DNA of 8,257 bases from an uncultured Eubacteriales bacterium (GCA_934465125.1 CAKSKO010000043.1:1-8257), one strand, 5' to 3'; positions 1-6,771 are shown, counted from the first letter of the stretch. Numbers and translations are program-made. Notes: generated by a model from the sequence alone, not told the origin.

Positions 1-1
1 A

Positions 2-208
2 ACCCCGCAGCAGAGCGTGAAAGATGCAGCAGATATGATGGCTTCGGAGCAAGTAAGACGCCTGCCTGTTTTAAAGGATGGAATCATCGACGGAATGGTG
101 AGCTTAGCTGATATTGCGAGGAAAGGGACTGACGCAGAGGTGTCGGAAGCAATTTGTGAAATTAGTCAATCAAATATCGGACCGGCCGACGCAGTAAAAA
201 CAAGATAA
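2..208 (+). CDS. CBS-domain protein, C-terminal part (5' end outside window)
   Basis: The reading frame is open from the left edge, so this is the end of a longer gene; the GTG at 17 is internal rather than a convincing start. The visible 68 residues begin TPQQSVKDAADMM and continue through RRLPVLKDG and GMVSLADIA. This is the second half of a CBS motif: a beta-strand with the pattern LPVxxxG, then a hydrophobic strand ending in an S-x-x-D-I/L helix. CBS pairs usually bind adenine nucleotides (AMP, ATP, SAM, c-di-AMP) and regulate a partner or attached domain. The remaining residues (about 44-68) form a short polar tail with no further domain, so this resembles the small stand-alone two-CBS proteins of Clostridia, but the N-terminal part is not visible. 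A terminator follows 32 nt downstream, so it is transcribed separately from the next gene. Confidence 0.85.
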   Translation, partial: TPQQSVKDAADMMASEQVRRLPVLKDGIIDGMVSLADIARKGTDAEVSEAICEISQSNIGPADAVKTR

Positions 209-240
209 AGAATTTCTAAGAAATGCAAAGATTGCGTTCA

Positions 241-293
241 AAAAGGAAAAAATCGCGTGAGGAAAAAATTTCTGAACGCGATTTTTTCTTTTT
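241..293 (+). terminator. Intrinsic terminator after the CBS gene
   Basis: An 18-bp stem (241-258 with 276-293, one G-T pair) has a GC core reading TCGCGT/ACGCGA and a 17-nt loop. The 3' arm is rich in T. The flanking A-rich 5' arm would give a T-run on the other strand, so it could work in both directions. The segment 227-240 can also pair with 273-286, giving a competing hairpin that shares the 3' arm (see findings). Confidence 0.8.
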
Positions 294-368
294 GAAAATA
301 ATTATAAGTGTATATTAAACGATTGGTATTACGAAAAGTATATAAAGATTGGATTATATGAGGAAAAA

Positions 369-389
369 ATGATAGAATGGTTTTGTTAA
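369..389 (+). other. Possible six-codon upstream ORF before the decarboxylase
   Basis: The best-spaced Shine-Dalgarno-like sequence in this leader (AGGA at 361-364) sits 4 nt before the ATG at 369, which opens a short frame encoding M-I-E-W-F-C and stopping at 387-389. It overlaps the ATG at 377 in another frame. It may be a chance ORF or a small leader peptide; nothing beyond spacing supports it. Confidence 0.2.
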
Positions 390-1747
390 AAAGAAGAGAA
401 AACCTGGGGGGGATGAAAGTGGAATTTACCCCGCTTTATCATGCTTTGCTAAGAGAAAAAGAAAGAGGCCGCGTCTCGTTTCATACGCCGGGCCATAAAA
501 GCAATGCACCGTTTCTGAGAGAGCTTTTTTCTATGGATACAACAGAGCTTCCTGATACTGACAGCTTGTATGAGGCAAGCAGCGTGATTTTGGAGGCGGA
601 AAAAAAAGCGGCAGCGCTGTATGGCGCGCAAAAAGCGTTGTTCAGCGCGGGAGGGAGTACCTTATGTATCCAGACGATGCTGCGACTTGCCATGCCGGCG
701 GGAGGAAAAATGATTGTTGGGCGGACCATTCACCGCAGTGCTGTCAATGCGATGGCGCTTTTAAACATAGAACCTATCTGGGTGTATCCCCGCAAAGACG
801 CCGGGGAGGGGGTCCCGGGTAGGGTTCATCCTGACGATATCCTGATGGCGTATCAGAAGCATCCCAATGCAAAGGCGGTGTATTTAACGAGTCCCGATTA
901 TTATGGGGTACTATCAGACGTTGAAGAAATTGCAGAAAAGCTGCATCCTTTTGCAATCCCGCTTCTAGTAGATGCCGCACACGGAGCACATCTTCGGTTT
1001 TTATCGTGTAAGTTTGACCCGATTGCCTGCGGGGCATCGATGGCGGCGTATTCCCTACATAAAACACTCCCAGCGCTGACGCCGGCGGCTTGGTTGATGA
1101 TAGGTGACGGCCGATTTGTAAGCGCAAGTAAGGAAGCGATGGCGCTGTTTGGCTCAACTAGCCCCTCGTACCCTGTGATGGCGTCGATTGATTTGTGTCG
1201 GAATTGGCTGGAAGAGCGAGGAAAGAATGCGTTTTTCGATTTGACCGAGGCTACAGAACAAATCAAAAAAACTGCATCCGAGAAGGGAATTGTTTTTCCT
1301 GTGGGAAATTGTGACCCGACGAGACTTTGCTTTACTACCGCGGCGATTGGCGTCGGGGGAAAAGAAGCCGCTGAGCATTTCAGGGAATGTGGGATAGAAC
1401 CGGAATACTGCGACGATAACAATCTTGTATTGATCCCGACCCCGTTTAATCGACAAGAGGATTTCGACCGATTACAGCGTGCGATAAAAACGCTGCCAAG
1501 GCGCGATCAGAGCGATATCTGGAGGCCAAAAGAACCAAAAGTGAATCGGGTATTGTCTCTGCGAGAAGCTGTTTTGGCTCCTTGCGAACTGGTTTGTACT
1601 GAGAAATCCGTGGGAAGAATTGCAGCAGAAGCGGCTTGCCCTTGTCCGCCTGGTGTTCCTATTTTGATGCCAGGAGAGAAAATCACGAAAACTGCTGTCT
1701 CTTTTTTATTAAACTATGGCATTTTTACAATCAAGGTGGTAAAATAG
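377..1747 (+). CDS. Orn/Lys/Arg-type PLP-dependent decarboxylase (YaaO/SpeA-like)
   Basis: A fold-type I, aspartate-aminotransferase-like decarboxylase that removes the carboxylate of a basic amino acid to give a polyamine precursor; the exact substrate cannot be read from sequence. From the ATG at 377 it is 456 residues. Visible motifs are FHTPGHK near residue 35, a glycine-rich cofactor loop (FSAGGST), the PLP-contacting DAAHGAH (D199, H202), and S-L-H-K-T-L-P-A-L-T with the Schiff-base lysine K229. The C-terminal domain carries CPPGVPILMPGEKIT. The size matches the short YaaO/SpeA class rather than the large inducible enterobacterial enzymes. The start is uncertain: 377 is poorly placed after AGGA (361-364), while the run of seven G at 406-412 sits 6 nt before GTG 419 (V-E-F-T-P), which would give 442 residues and lose an atypical basic tail; ATG 413 is a third option. 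A decarboxylase also heads this cluster in Bacillus. The gap to darA is 50 nt with no terminator. Confidence 0.92.
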   Translation: MVLLKRRENLGGMKVEFTPLYHALLREKERGRVSFHTPGHKSNAPFLRELFSMDTTELPDTDSLYEASSVILEAEKKAAALYGAQKALFSAGGSTLCIQTMLRLAMPAGGKMIVGRTIHRSAVNAMALLNIEPIWVYPRKDAGEGVPGRVHPDDILMAYQKHPNAKAVYLTSPDYYGVLSDVEEIAEKLHPFAIPLLVDAAHGAHLRFLSCKFDPIACGASMAAYSLHKTLPALTPAAWLMIGDGRFVSASKEAMALFGSTSPSYPVMASIDLCRNWLEERGKNAFFDLTEATEQIKKTASEKGIVFPVGNCDPTRLCFTTAAIGVGGKEAAEHFRECGIEPEYCDDNNLVLIPTPFNRQEDFDRLQRAIKTLPRRDQSDIWRPKEPKVNRVLSLREAVLAPCELVCTEKSVGRIAAEAACPCPPGVPILMPGEKITKTAVSFLLNYGIFTIKVVK

Positions 1748-1797
1748 AAGAATAAATAGGATGTACAAAAAAAATTGCCTGAAATGGGGGATTGATT

Positions 1798-2121
1798 ATG
1801 AAACTTGTATTAGCAATTGTTGGGAAAGACGACAGTTCCATGGTTTTATCCGTGTTAACAAGAGAAGGATTCCAGGTGACGAAGCTTGCGACAACAGGTG
1901 GATTTTTAAAAGCCGGCAACACCACATTTTTGATCGGTACAGAGGATAACAAGGTCAACCAAGTGATTGAGATCATCACAGAATATAGCAGCAAACGAAC
2001 GCAGATTGTCCCGAGTGCAACAGCGATGGAGGTCGGGATGTATACCTCCTTCCCGATCGAGGTGACAGTAGGTGGGGCGACTATTTTCGTCTTAAATGTG
2101 GAACATTATGAAAAGGTATAG
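1798..2121 (+). CDS. darA: Cyclic-di-AMP receptor DarA/PstA (YaaQ family, PII-like)
   Basis: A 107-residue soluble PII-like trimeric sensor of the second messenger c-di-AMP; its downstream target is still unsettled in the family. The start at ATG 1798 is set by GGGGG at 1786-1790 with 7-nt spacing, and gives the typical N-terminus MKLVLAIV; a TTG six bases upstream is less likely. The signature block is clear: VTKLATTGGFLKAGNTTF at residues 27-44, containing T28, G35, F36 and N41 of the ligand pocket, then IG at 46-47. The C-terminal strand VEVxVGGATVFV is seen here as IEVTVGGATIFVLNV. Residue 26 is Gln where I recall Arg in the Bacillus and Staphylococcus proteins, and the loop before the last strands lacks the usual glycine-rich segment. 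It overlaps holB by 1 nt, so the two are almost certainly co-translated. Confidence 0.93.
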   Translation: MKLVLAIVGKDDSSMVLSVLTREGFQVTKLATTGGFLKAGNTTFLIGTEDNKVNQVIEIITEYSSKRTQIVPSATAMEVGMYTSFPIEVTVGGATIFVLNVEHYEKV

Positions 2122-2984
2122 TGGGTGGAATTGTGCAAAGCTATCATGCAGTAAAAGAAGAAGTTCTTAAGGTTCTGCGAAGCGGAAAAGTTCCGCATGC
2201 GATTTTAATTACAGGAGCAGATGAAGAGAAAAGAGCGACTATCACTGAGTTGATCGCCTGTTTTGCGGCTTGCACCGGCGCAGAAGGGCGCCCATGCTTG
2301 ACGTGCGCAGGGTGCAGCAAAGTAAAAAAGGGAATCCATCCCGATATCAAAAGAGAAGCTGGAACCGGCGCCGCCCGCTCTCTGCATATTGATGCAATCC
2401 GGTCGATCAGGGAGGATGCGTACATTATTCCAAATGAAGCGGAATATAAGGTATATTTGATCGACGGCGCTGATAAAATGACAGTGCAGGCGCAGAATGC
2501 ACTGCTAAAGATTTTAGAAGAACCGCCCCGCTCTGTTTTATTTGTACTGACAGCGCAGTCAAGTGCACCGCTTCTTGAAACAATCCGATCGCGCGTTACT
2601 ATCTTTATGATAAACGAAGAAACAATTGAGCTGAAGCAGGAGAAGGAAAAAGATCTTTGTCAAAAGATTGCTGCTGCAATTTGTCAGCCAACAGAGTTCG
2701 AACTTTTATCGGTATGTTCCCCGTTTATAAAAGACAGAACACTTTTTCGCTCAGTGACAGAACTTCTGTTTCAGCAATTTCGGGATGCGTTACTGTTTGC
2801 CTTGGAGGCTTTAGAGGAAACGAGCGAGGAAACAAAACTTCTTTCAGAGCAGCTGACCAAAAAGGCGCTTTTGAAATTGGCAGAGGAAATGACTGAAATT
2901 AGAAAAATGATTGACCAAAACGCAAATTTAACGTTGCTTTCGACTTGTTTCTGCGCTAAAATGCGAACAGCTGCAACTTTATAA
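2121..2984 (+). CDS. holB: DNA polymerase III delta' subunit
   Basis: The delta' subunit of the clamp loader, which helps load the sliding clamp during replication. The protein is 287 residues, somewhat short for the family, with the loss at the C-terminal side. Near the N-terminus is HAILITGADEEKR (26-38), a degenerate P-loop without the usual glycines, as expected for the non-hydrolysing delta' subunit. Four zinc-site cysteines follow (C51, C59, C62, C65). The AAA+ sensor region reads KVYLIDGADKMTVQAQNALLK then ILEEPP, the hallmark of delta'/gamma. The arginine-finger motif normally written SRC is SRV here (S157-R158-V159), so Arg is kept and Cys is not. The GTG start at 2121 overlaps the darA stop by one base; GTG 2133, preceded by GGTGGA, is an alternative that removes four residues. 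Only 21 nt separate it from ricT. Confidence 0.93.
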   Translation: MGGIVQSYHAVKEEVLKVLRSGKVPHAILITGADEEKRATITELIACFAACTGAEGRPCLTCAGCSKVKKGIHPDIKREAGTGAARSLHIDAIRSIREDAYIIPNEAEYKVYLIDGADKMTVQAQNALLKILEEPPRSVLFVLTAQSSAPLLETIRSRVTIFMINEETIELKQEKEKDLCQKIAAAICQPTEFELLSVCSPFIKDRTLFRSVTELLFQQFRDALLFALEALEETSEETKLLSEQLTKKALLKLAEEMTEIRKMIDQNANLTLLSTCFCAKMRTAATL

Positions 2985-3005
2985 TATGTAATAAAGGAGA
3001 ACACA

Positions 3006-3872
3006 ATGGCACAAGTGATAGGCGTCCGGTTTAAGGACGTCGGTAAAATCTATTATTTTGATCCGGACGGAACTTTGCTTTCGATAGGAGAATCGGTGAT
3101 CGTCGAGACAGCAAGAGGGATCGAATGCGGACAAGTTGCAATGGAGGAGAGGACGCTTACAGATGATGAGATTGTCCATCCGCTTAAAAAGATCATGCGC
3201 AAAGCAAATGAGGATGACTTAAAAAGGGTTGATAAAAACAAACAAAAAGAAAAAGAAGCGTTTGAAATCTGCTTAAAGAAGATTGAGGATCATAAGCTTG
3301 AGATGAAGCTTGTCGACGTAGAATATACCTTTGATAACAATAAGATTTTATTTTATTTTACAGCCGACGGTCGAGTTGATTTCAGGGACCTCGTGAAGGA
3401 CCTCGCGGCAGTATTCCGCACTAGGATTGAACTGCGTCAGATTGGGGTGCGCGATGAAGCGAAGATGCTCGGTGGACTGGGCATCTGCGGGAAACCATTT
3501 TGTTGTTCGACCTTTTTGGGAGAATTTCAACCGGTTTCGATTAAGATGGCAAAAGAGCAGGGATTATCGCTGAATCCGACGAAGATTTCTGGGACGTGTG
3601 GAAGACTGATGTGTTGCTTAAAGTTTGAGCAAGAAGCATACAGCGATCTTTTAAAAAAGACTCCGAAAATTGGAGCAGTTGTTGATACTCCGGAAGGTAG
3701 AGGGGTGATCATCGATCAGAATTTATTGACAGGAAAATTAACAGTTCGGATGAACCGTGCGCCGGAGGCCGCACCGATGATGTTTTCTGTAAAGGATGTC
3801 AAGACGCTGCGCGACGGTAAAATTAAGGTGGAAAAATCGGAGATTGAAAAGTTAAAAGAGTTAGAAGAATAA
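3006..3872 (+). CDS. ricT: PSP1-domain protein RicT (YaaT), Fe-S partner of RNase Y
   Basis: A 288-residue PSP1/YaaT protein. In Bacillus subtilis RicT forms a complex with RicA and RicF that binds [4Fe-4S] clusters and directs RNase Y cleavage of operon mRNAs, affecting sporulation, competence and biofilm formation; carrying that role over to this organism is inference. The start ATG 3006 follows AAGGAG (2994-2999) at ideal spacing. The N-terminal segment VIGVRFKDVGKIYYFDP is typical, with a charged helical stretch at about 65-90. The PSP1 core holds two matched cysteine clusters: C161-GKPF-C166-C167 and C198-GRLM-C203-C204, the family's likely cluster ligands. The C-terminal 60 residues form a beta-rich segment with G-x-V-V-D-T-P-E-G-R-G. 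It sits directly after holB as in Bacillus, but yabA, which follows there, is absent and a ferredoxin gene comes next. Confidence 0.93.
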   Translation: MAQVIGVRFKDVGKIYYFDPDGTLLSIGESVIVETARGIECGQVAMEERTLTDDEIVHPLKKIMRKANEDDLKRVDKNKQKEKEAFEICLKKIEDHKLEMKLVDVEYTFDNNKILFYFTADGRVDFRDLVKDLAAVFRTRIELRQIGVRDEAKMLGGLGICGKPFCCSTFLGEFQPVSIKMAKEQGLSLNPTKISGTCGRLMCCLKFEQEAYSDLLKKTPKIGAVVDTPEGRGVIIDQNLLTGKLTVRMNRAPEAAPMMFSVKDVKTLRDGKIKVEKSEIEKLKELEE

Positions 3873-3924
3873 ATGATTTAGTCAAATTTAGGCGGACTTC
3901 GTAGGAAAAACTTTAAAAAAAAAG

Positions 3925-3952
3925 TTGCAATTTTAGAATTGCATGTTACAAT
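3925..3952 (+). promoter_or_regulatory. Likely sigma-A promoter for the ferredoxin gene
   Basis: TTGCAA (3925-3930) is the -35 candidate and TACAAT (3947-3952) the -10, separated by 16 nt. A TG at 3944-3945 sits one base before the -10, making it an extended -10. Transcription would start near 3958-3960, about 27 nt before the ferredoxin ATG. No terminator is evident between ricT and this promoter, so readthrough from the upstream operon is also possible. Confidence 0.6.
3926..3943. promoter_or_regulatory. Perfect inverted repeat over the ferredoxin promoter (candidate operator)
   Basis: TGCAATT (3926-3932) and AATTGCA (3937-3943) form a perfect 7+7 palindrome with a 4-nt centre (TTAG). It covers most of the -35 hexamer and the spacer, the classic place for a dimeric repressor. 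It is not a terminator, because no T-run follows. I do not recognise it as the site of a known regulator. Confidence 0.45.
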
Positions 3953-3962
3953 ATAAGGGTAG

Positions 3963-4157
<195 letters not shown>

Positions 4158-4178
4158 TTGGAACATACTGCGAAACAG

Positions 4179-4206
4179 AAAGCGGAACCATTTGGTTCCG
4201 CTTTTT
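4179..4206 (+). terminator. Intrinsic terminator after ferredoxin
   Basis: An 11-bp stem, AAAGCGGAACC (4179-4189) with GGTTCCGCTTT (4194-4204), has a 4-nt ATTT loop, and the T-run of its 3' arm extends to 4206. It ends the ricT/ferredoxin transcripts 22 nt after the ferredoxin stop. The structured element and trmN6 therefore lie in a new transcription unit. Confidence 0.85.
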
Positions 4207-4255
4207 CGCTGTGCTAAAAGAGAAATAAAGATCTGGAAGGAAAATGGAATCTTTA

Positions 4256-4389
4256 GGGATGGTAGGGGGGCGTTACCGAACGGCGCAGTGGGTTTCGCTG
4301 GTAAATATGAGCACTTTGCCCTGCGCACCGTTCGCCGCGGGCTAGGCCCGCGCGCGCGTCAAAGACGCGATAACGCCCCCCCCCTTCCC
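4256..4389. other. GC-rich multi-stem element of unknown identity (structured RNA or MITE-like repeat)
   Basis: This non-coding stretch folds almost completely. A closing stem pairs 4265-4275 (six G then CGTTA) with 4371-4381 (TAACG then C), 11 perfect bp; after an internal loop, GGGA at 4256-4259 can also pair with TCCC at 4386-4389. Inside lie three hairpins. The first has cgaacgg/ccgttcg (4277-4283 with 4328-4334) extended by cgcag/ctgcg (4284-4288 with 4321-4325) and a 32-nt loop. The second is cgcgggc/gcccgcg (4336-4342 with 4346-4352) with a TAG triloop. The third is cgcgtc/gacgcg (4355-4360 with 4364-4369) with an AAA loop. By hand count the core is about 68% GC, far above the neighbours. 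There is no T-run on either side, so it is not a terminator. Its ends also form an imperfect inverted repeat of about 23 bp, but I see no target-site duplication. It lies 78 nt upstream of the trmN6 start. I do not recognise it as a known RNA family. Confidence 0.6.
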
Positions 4390-4466
4390 GGTCAGAGAGA
4401 AAGGTAGAAAAACGACAGTTTGAGCAAAAAATTATGGATCAGGCAAGCAAAGGGAGATTAAATAAA

Positions 4467-5243
4467 GTGGACGAAGAAAAGAAGAATCCATTTATACAAG
4501 AGAATGTCAAACAGGGAGAAACAATCGAACCACTGGGAAATGGGATTCAGGTAATTGTATCAAAGAACTATCGATTTTATACGGATTCGATTCTTTTGGC
4601 GTCTTTTAGTGCACCAAGAAAGAAAGACCGTGCAGTTGATTTAGGATCGGGCTGCGGAGTGATTCCCCTTCTTTGGAATAGAGACACTGCACCCTCTTAT
4701 ACCGCGGCGGTTGAACTGCAGAACGATGCGTGCGATATGCTTTCGCGTTCTATTAAGCTTTGTCAACTTGAAAAGAAGATAGAAGTCATTAAACATGATT
4801 TAAAAGATCTCAAAGGAATTCTCCCGGCAGCAAAATTCGATCTTGTTGTTTGCAATCCGCCCTATCGTCCTGCTGGAGCAGGAGTTTTAAGTAAAGGGGA
4901 ATCTGCTAAAATTATCCGGCACGAAACGGAATGTACATTAGAAGATGTTGTGCAATCGGCTGCAAGGTTGCTGCAGTTTTCCGGGCGATTTTGTCTTTGT
5001 CAGCGCCCGCAACGGTTGGCTGATGTGATCAGCGCGATGAAACATGCTGATTTAGAGCCGAAACGTCTGCGGTTTGTAGAGCAGAGATCTGGCAAAGAAC
5101 CGAAGCTATTTTTAATTGAAGGAAAAAAGGGCGCTAAGCCGGAGCTTCGCGTCATGCCGACACTTTTGATCGAAGGGGAAGACGGCGCTTACTCTGATGA
5201 GATGAAGCAGATTTATGGGACATATATAGAGGGGAAAAAATGA
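4467..5243 (+). CDS. trmN6: tRNA1(Val) (adenine37-N6)-methyltransferase, YabB/TrmN6 family
   Basis: A class I SAM-dependent methyltransferase predicted to make m6A at position 37 of a tRNA, as TrmN6 (YfiC) does in E. coli. From GTG 4467 it is 258 residues. SAM-binding motif I is VDLGSGCGVIPLL (D58-L-G-S-G-C-G), the acidic motif II strand is seen in YTAAVELQ, and the catalytic N6-adenine motif is N130-P-P-Y with VVC before it. The N-terminal block YRFYTDSILLASF matches the conserved F-x-x-D-x-x-L-L family segment. I chose GTG 4467 because AGGGAG (4451-4456) lies 10 nt upstream; the in-frame ATG 4434 would add 11 polar residues but has no Shine-Dalgarno. The stop overlaps the rsmI start by 4 nt (ATGA), so the two are co-translated. 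In Bacillus a small GIY-YIG gene (yazA) lies between these two; here it is missing. Confidence 0.9.
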   Translation: MDEEKKNPFIQENVKQGETIEPLGNGIQVIVSKNYRFYTDSILLASFSAPRKKDRAVDLGSGCGVIPLLWNRDTAPSYTAAVELQNDACDMLSRSIKLCQLEKKIEVIKHDLKDLKGILPAAKFDLVVCNPPYRPAGAGVLSKGESAKIIRHETECTLEDVVQSAARLLQFSGRFCLCQRPQRLADVISAMKHADLEPKRLRFVEQRSGKEPKLFLIEGKKGAKPELRVMPTLLIEGEDGAYSDEMKQIYGTYIEGKK

Positions 5244-6073
5244 GTGGAATATTATTTGTAGTCGGAACACCGATTGGGAACCTGGGAGATTTATCAAACC
5301 GCGCGAAGGAACAGATTGCGTCTTGTGATTTTATCGCCGCGGAAGATACAAGGGTGACGATAAAGCTTTTAAACCATCTGGGAATCAAGAAGCCGCTGTT
5401 TAGTTATTTTGAACACAATAAACGTGAACACGGGGAGTTGATCTGTAATCGGATTGAAAGAGGAGAAACCTGTGTCCTTGTGTCCGATGCAGGGATGCCC
5501 GCGATTTCAGACCCGGGCGAAGATCTTGTAAGAGAATGCATCAGCCGCGGGATTGAAGTGACAGTAATTCCAGGCCCCACGGCACTGACAGCGGCTTTGG
5601 CAATTTCTGGGCTTTCAACGGGACGCTTTTGTTTTGAGGGCTTTTTAAGCATGAATAAAAAACGAAGAAAAGAACATTTGGTAGAGTTAAAAGATGAAAC
5701 TCGGACGATTGTATTTTATGAAGCGCCGCATAAATTATCTGCGACGCTTCAGGATTTGCTGGAGGAGTTGGGAGATCGAAACATTGCGATCGTTCGTGAA
5801 CTCACCAAAATTCACGAAGAAGTGATTCGAACAACACTGTCAAAAGCGATGGAGCGCCTAGAAAAAGGCAAAATAAAAGGCGAAATTGTTTTAATTGTCG
5901 AAGGGGCCAAAAAGGAAGAAGTGAAAGGAGCTACAATGGAAGAAGCAGAAGCTTTGGCAAAACAGTTTTTAGAAAAAGGGATGACTCTTTCCGAAGCGGC
6001 CAAACAGTCAGCTAAGATGACGCATCTTAAAAAGGGGGAGATTTATAAAAGAATTTTGGGTGAAAAAATATAA
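5240..6073 (+). CDS. rsmI: 16S rRNA (cytidine1402-2'-O)-methyltransferase
   Basis: RsmI methylates the 2'-OH of C1402 in the 16S rRNA P-site region, fine-tuning decoding; its fold is that of the tetrapyrrole methylases. It has 277 residues, normal for the family. The sequence shows LFVVGTPIGNLGDL (residues 5-18), AAEDTR (33-38), VSDAGMPAISDPG (81-93) and VIPGPTA (109-115), all hallmarks of the SAM-binding N-terminal and central regions. FEGFL and IVFYEAPHKL follow, the latter a signature of this subfamily. The C-terminal 60 residues are a basic helical extension. The start ATG 5240 overlaps the trmN6 stop and follows GAGGGG. After its stop comes a 76-nt gap with no clear terminator before rubrerythrin, so readthrough is possible. 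Confidence 0.95.
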   Translation: MSGILFVVGTPIGNLGDLSNRAKEQIASCDFIAAEDTRVTIKLLNHLGIKKPLFSYFEHNKREHGELICNRIERGETCVLVSDAGMPAISDPGEDLVRECISRGIEVTVIPGPTALTAALAISGLSTGRFCFEGFLSMNKKRRKEHLVELKDETRTIVFYEAPHKLSATLQDLLEELGDRNIAIVRELTKIHEEVIRTTLSKAMERLEKGKIKGEIVLIVEGAKKEEVKGATMEEAEALAKQFLEKGMTLSEAAKQSAKMTHLKKGEIYKRILGEKI

Positions 6074-6149
6074 CTTTAAATAGTCTTTGCTGTATAAATC
6101 CTCTCGTTGCGTCCAAAGATAATGATTGCAAAAAAGGAGGATGATTACA

Positions 6150-6689
6150 ATGGAATTTAAGGGAAGCAAAACAGAAGCAAATCTAATGGCGGCTTTTTCT
6201 GGAGAATCACAAGCGAGAAACAAGTATACTTTTTATGCCTCTACTGCGCGCAAAGAGGGATATGAGCAAATCGGAGATATTTTTGAGCAGACAGCTTCGA
6301 ATGAAAAAGAACACGCAGAACTCTGGTTTAAATATTTGAAGGAAGGATCCATGCCGGCGGTACTCGAGAGTCTTGTTGATGCAGCAGGCGGTGAGCATTA
6401 TGAATGGACGGAGATGTATAAGGAATTTGCCGAAACAGCCGAAGCAGAAGGATTTAAAGAGATTGCAGCTGTGATGAAAATGGTTGCTGCAATCGAAAAA
6501 GAGCACGAAGAGCGCTTTTTGAAGCTGGCTCAAAATCTCAAAGATAACAAAGTATTTGAAAGAGATCAGGAAACGATTTGGATTTGCAGAAATTGTGGCC
6601 ATGTTTACAAAGGCAAGAAAGCCCCAGGGATCTGCCCAACATGTAAGCATCCGCAGTCTTATTTTGAAATCAAAGCTGAGAATTATTAA
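6150..6689 (+). CDS. rbr: Rubrerythrin (diiron peroxidase)
   Basis: A 179-residue cytoplasmic rubrerythrin that reduces hydrogen peroxide to water with electrons from rubredoxin or ferredoxin systems, a main peroxide defence of anaerobes. ATG 6150 follows a strong AAAAAAGGAGG (6130-6140) with 9-nt spacing. The N-terminal ferritin-like four-helix domain shows A-F-S-G-E19-S-Q-A-R-N and two ExxH metal motifs, E52-K-E-H55 and E116-K-E-H119, with further glutamates at E92 and E95 on the third helix. The C-terminal rubredoxin-like domain is W-I-C146-R-N-C149-G-H-V-Y, then C162-P-T-C165, ending in YFEI. All expected ligands are present, so it should be active. Oxidative regulation is likely, but I see no PerR-type box upstream. 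Its terminator is shared with the converging minus-strand gene. Confidence 0.96.
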   Translation: MEFKGSKTEANLMAAFSGESQARNKYTFYASTARKEGYEQIGDIFEQTASNEKEHAELWFKYLKEGSMPAVLESLVDAAGGEHYEWTEMYKEFAETAEAEGFKEIAAVMKMVAAIEKEHEERFLKLAQNLKDNKVFERDQETIWICRNCGHVYKGKKAPGICPTCKHPQSYFEIKAENY

Positions 6690-6711
6690 GAGAACCCATA
6701 GCTTTTATAAA

Positions 6712-6753
6712 AAAAGAAGCGTTTTATAGGTAGTCTTGTAAAACGCTTCTTTT
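6712..6753. terminator. Bidirectional intrinsic terminator between rbr and the minus-strand locus
   Basis: A 15-bp perfect stem pairs 6712-6726 with 6739-6753 (core GAAGCGTTTTA/TAAAACGCTTC) and has a 12-nt loop. On the plus strand it ends in TTCTTTTCTT; on the minus strand the T-run (complement of the A-tract at 6709-6715) is also good. It sits 22 nt after the rbr stop and 18 nt after the minus-strand frame end, so it serves both converging genes. Confidence 0.85.
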
Positions 6754-6771
6754 CTTAGATTTTAGATGATT

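Noticed and set aside
292..360. Promoter for the decarboxylase in the AT-rich leader
   Set aside because: Several TATA-like -10 hexamers occur, but none has a -35 of acceptable match at 16-18 nt, so I do not call a site.
901..1422. 173-codon minus-strand ORF inside the decarboxylase gene
   Set aside because: It is antisense to a gene with clear catalytic motifs, has no recognisable domain, and no Shine-Dalgarno or promoter supports it.
1761..1949. Short plus-strand ORF overlapping the darA start
   Set aside because: It is a shadow of darA in another frame with no family resemblance; the darA frame is certain.
4256..4389. tRNA or terminator reading of the structured element
   Set aside because: The cloverleaf look is superficial: arm lengths, loop sequences and the lack of a T-loop motif and CCA-type acceptor rule out tRNA, and no T-run follows the stem on either strand.
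6074..6149. Terminator after rsmI or dedicated rubrerythrin promoter
   Set aside because: Only a weak 6-bp pairing (TCTTTG at 6084 with CAAAGA at 6114) and a lone TATAAA (6093-6098) without a -35 are present, and no PerR-type box is seen.
6207..6650. 147-codon minus-strand ORF inside rubrerythrin
   Set aside because: It lies wholly opposite a fully conserved gene, is Cys- and Phe-rich as expected for antisense of its codons, and has no family resemblance.
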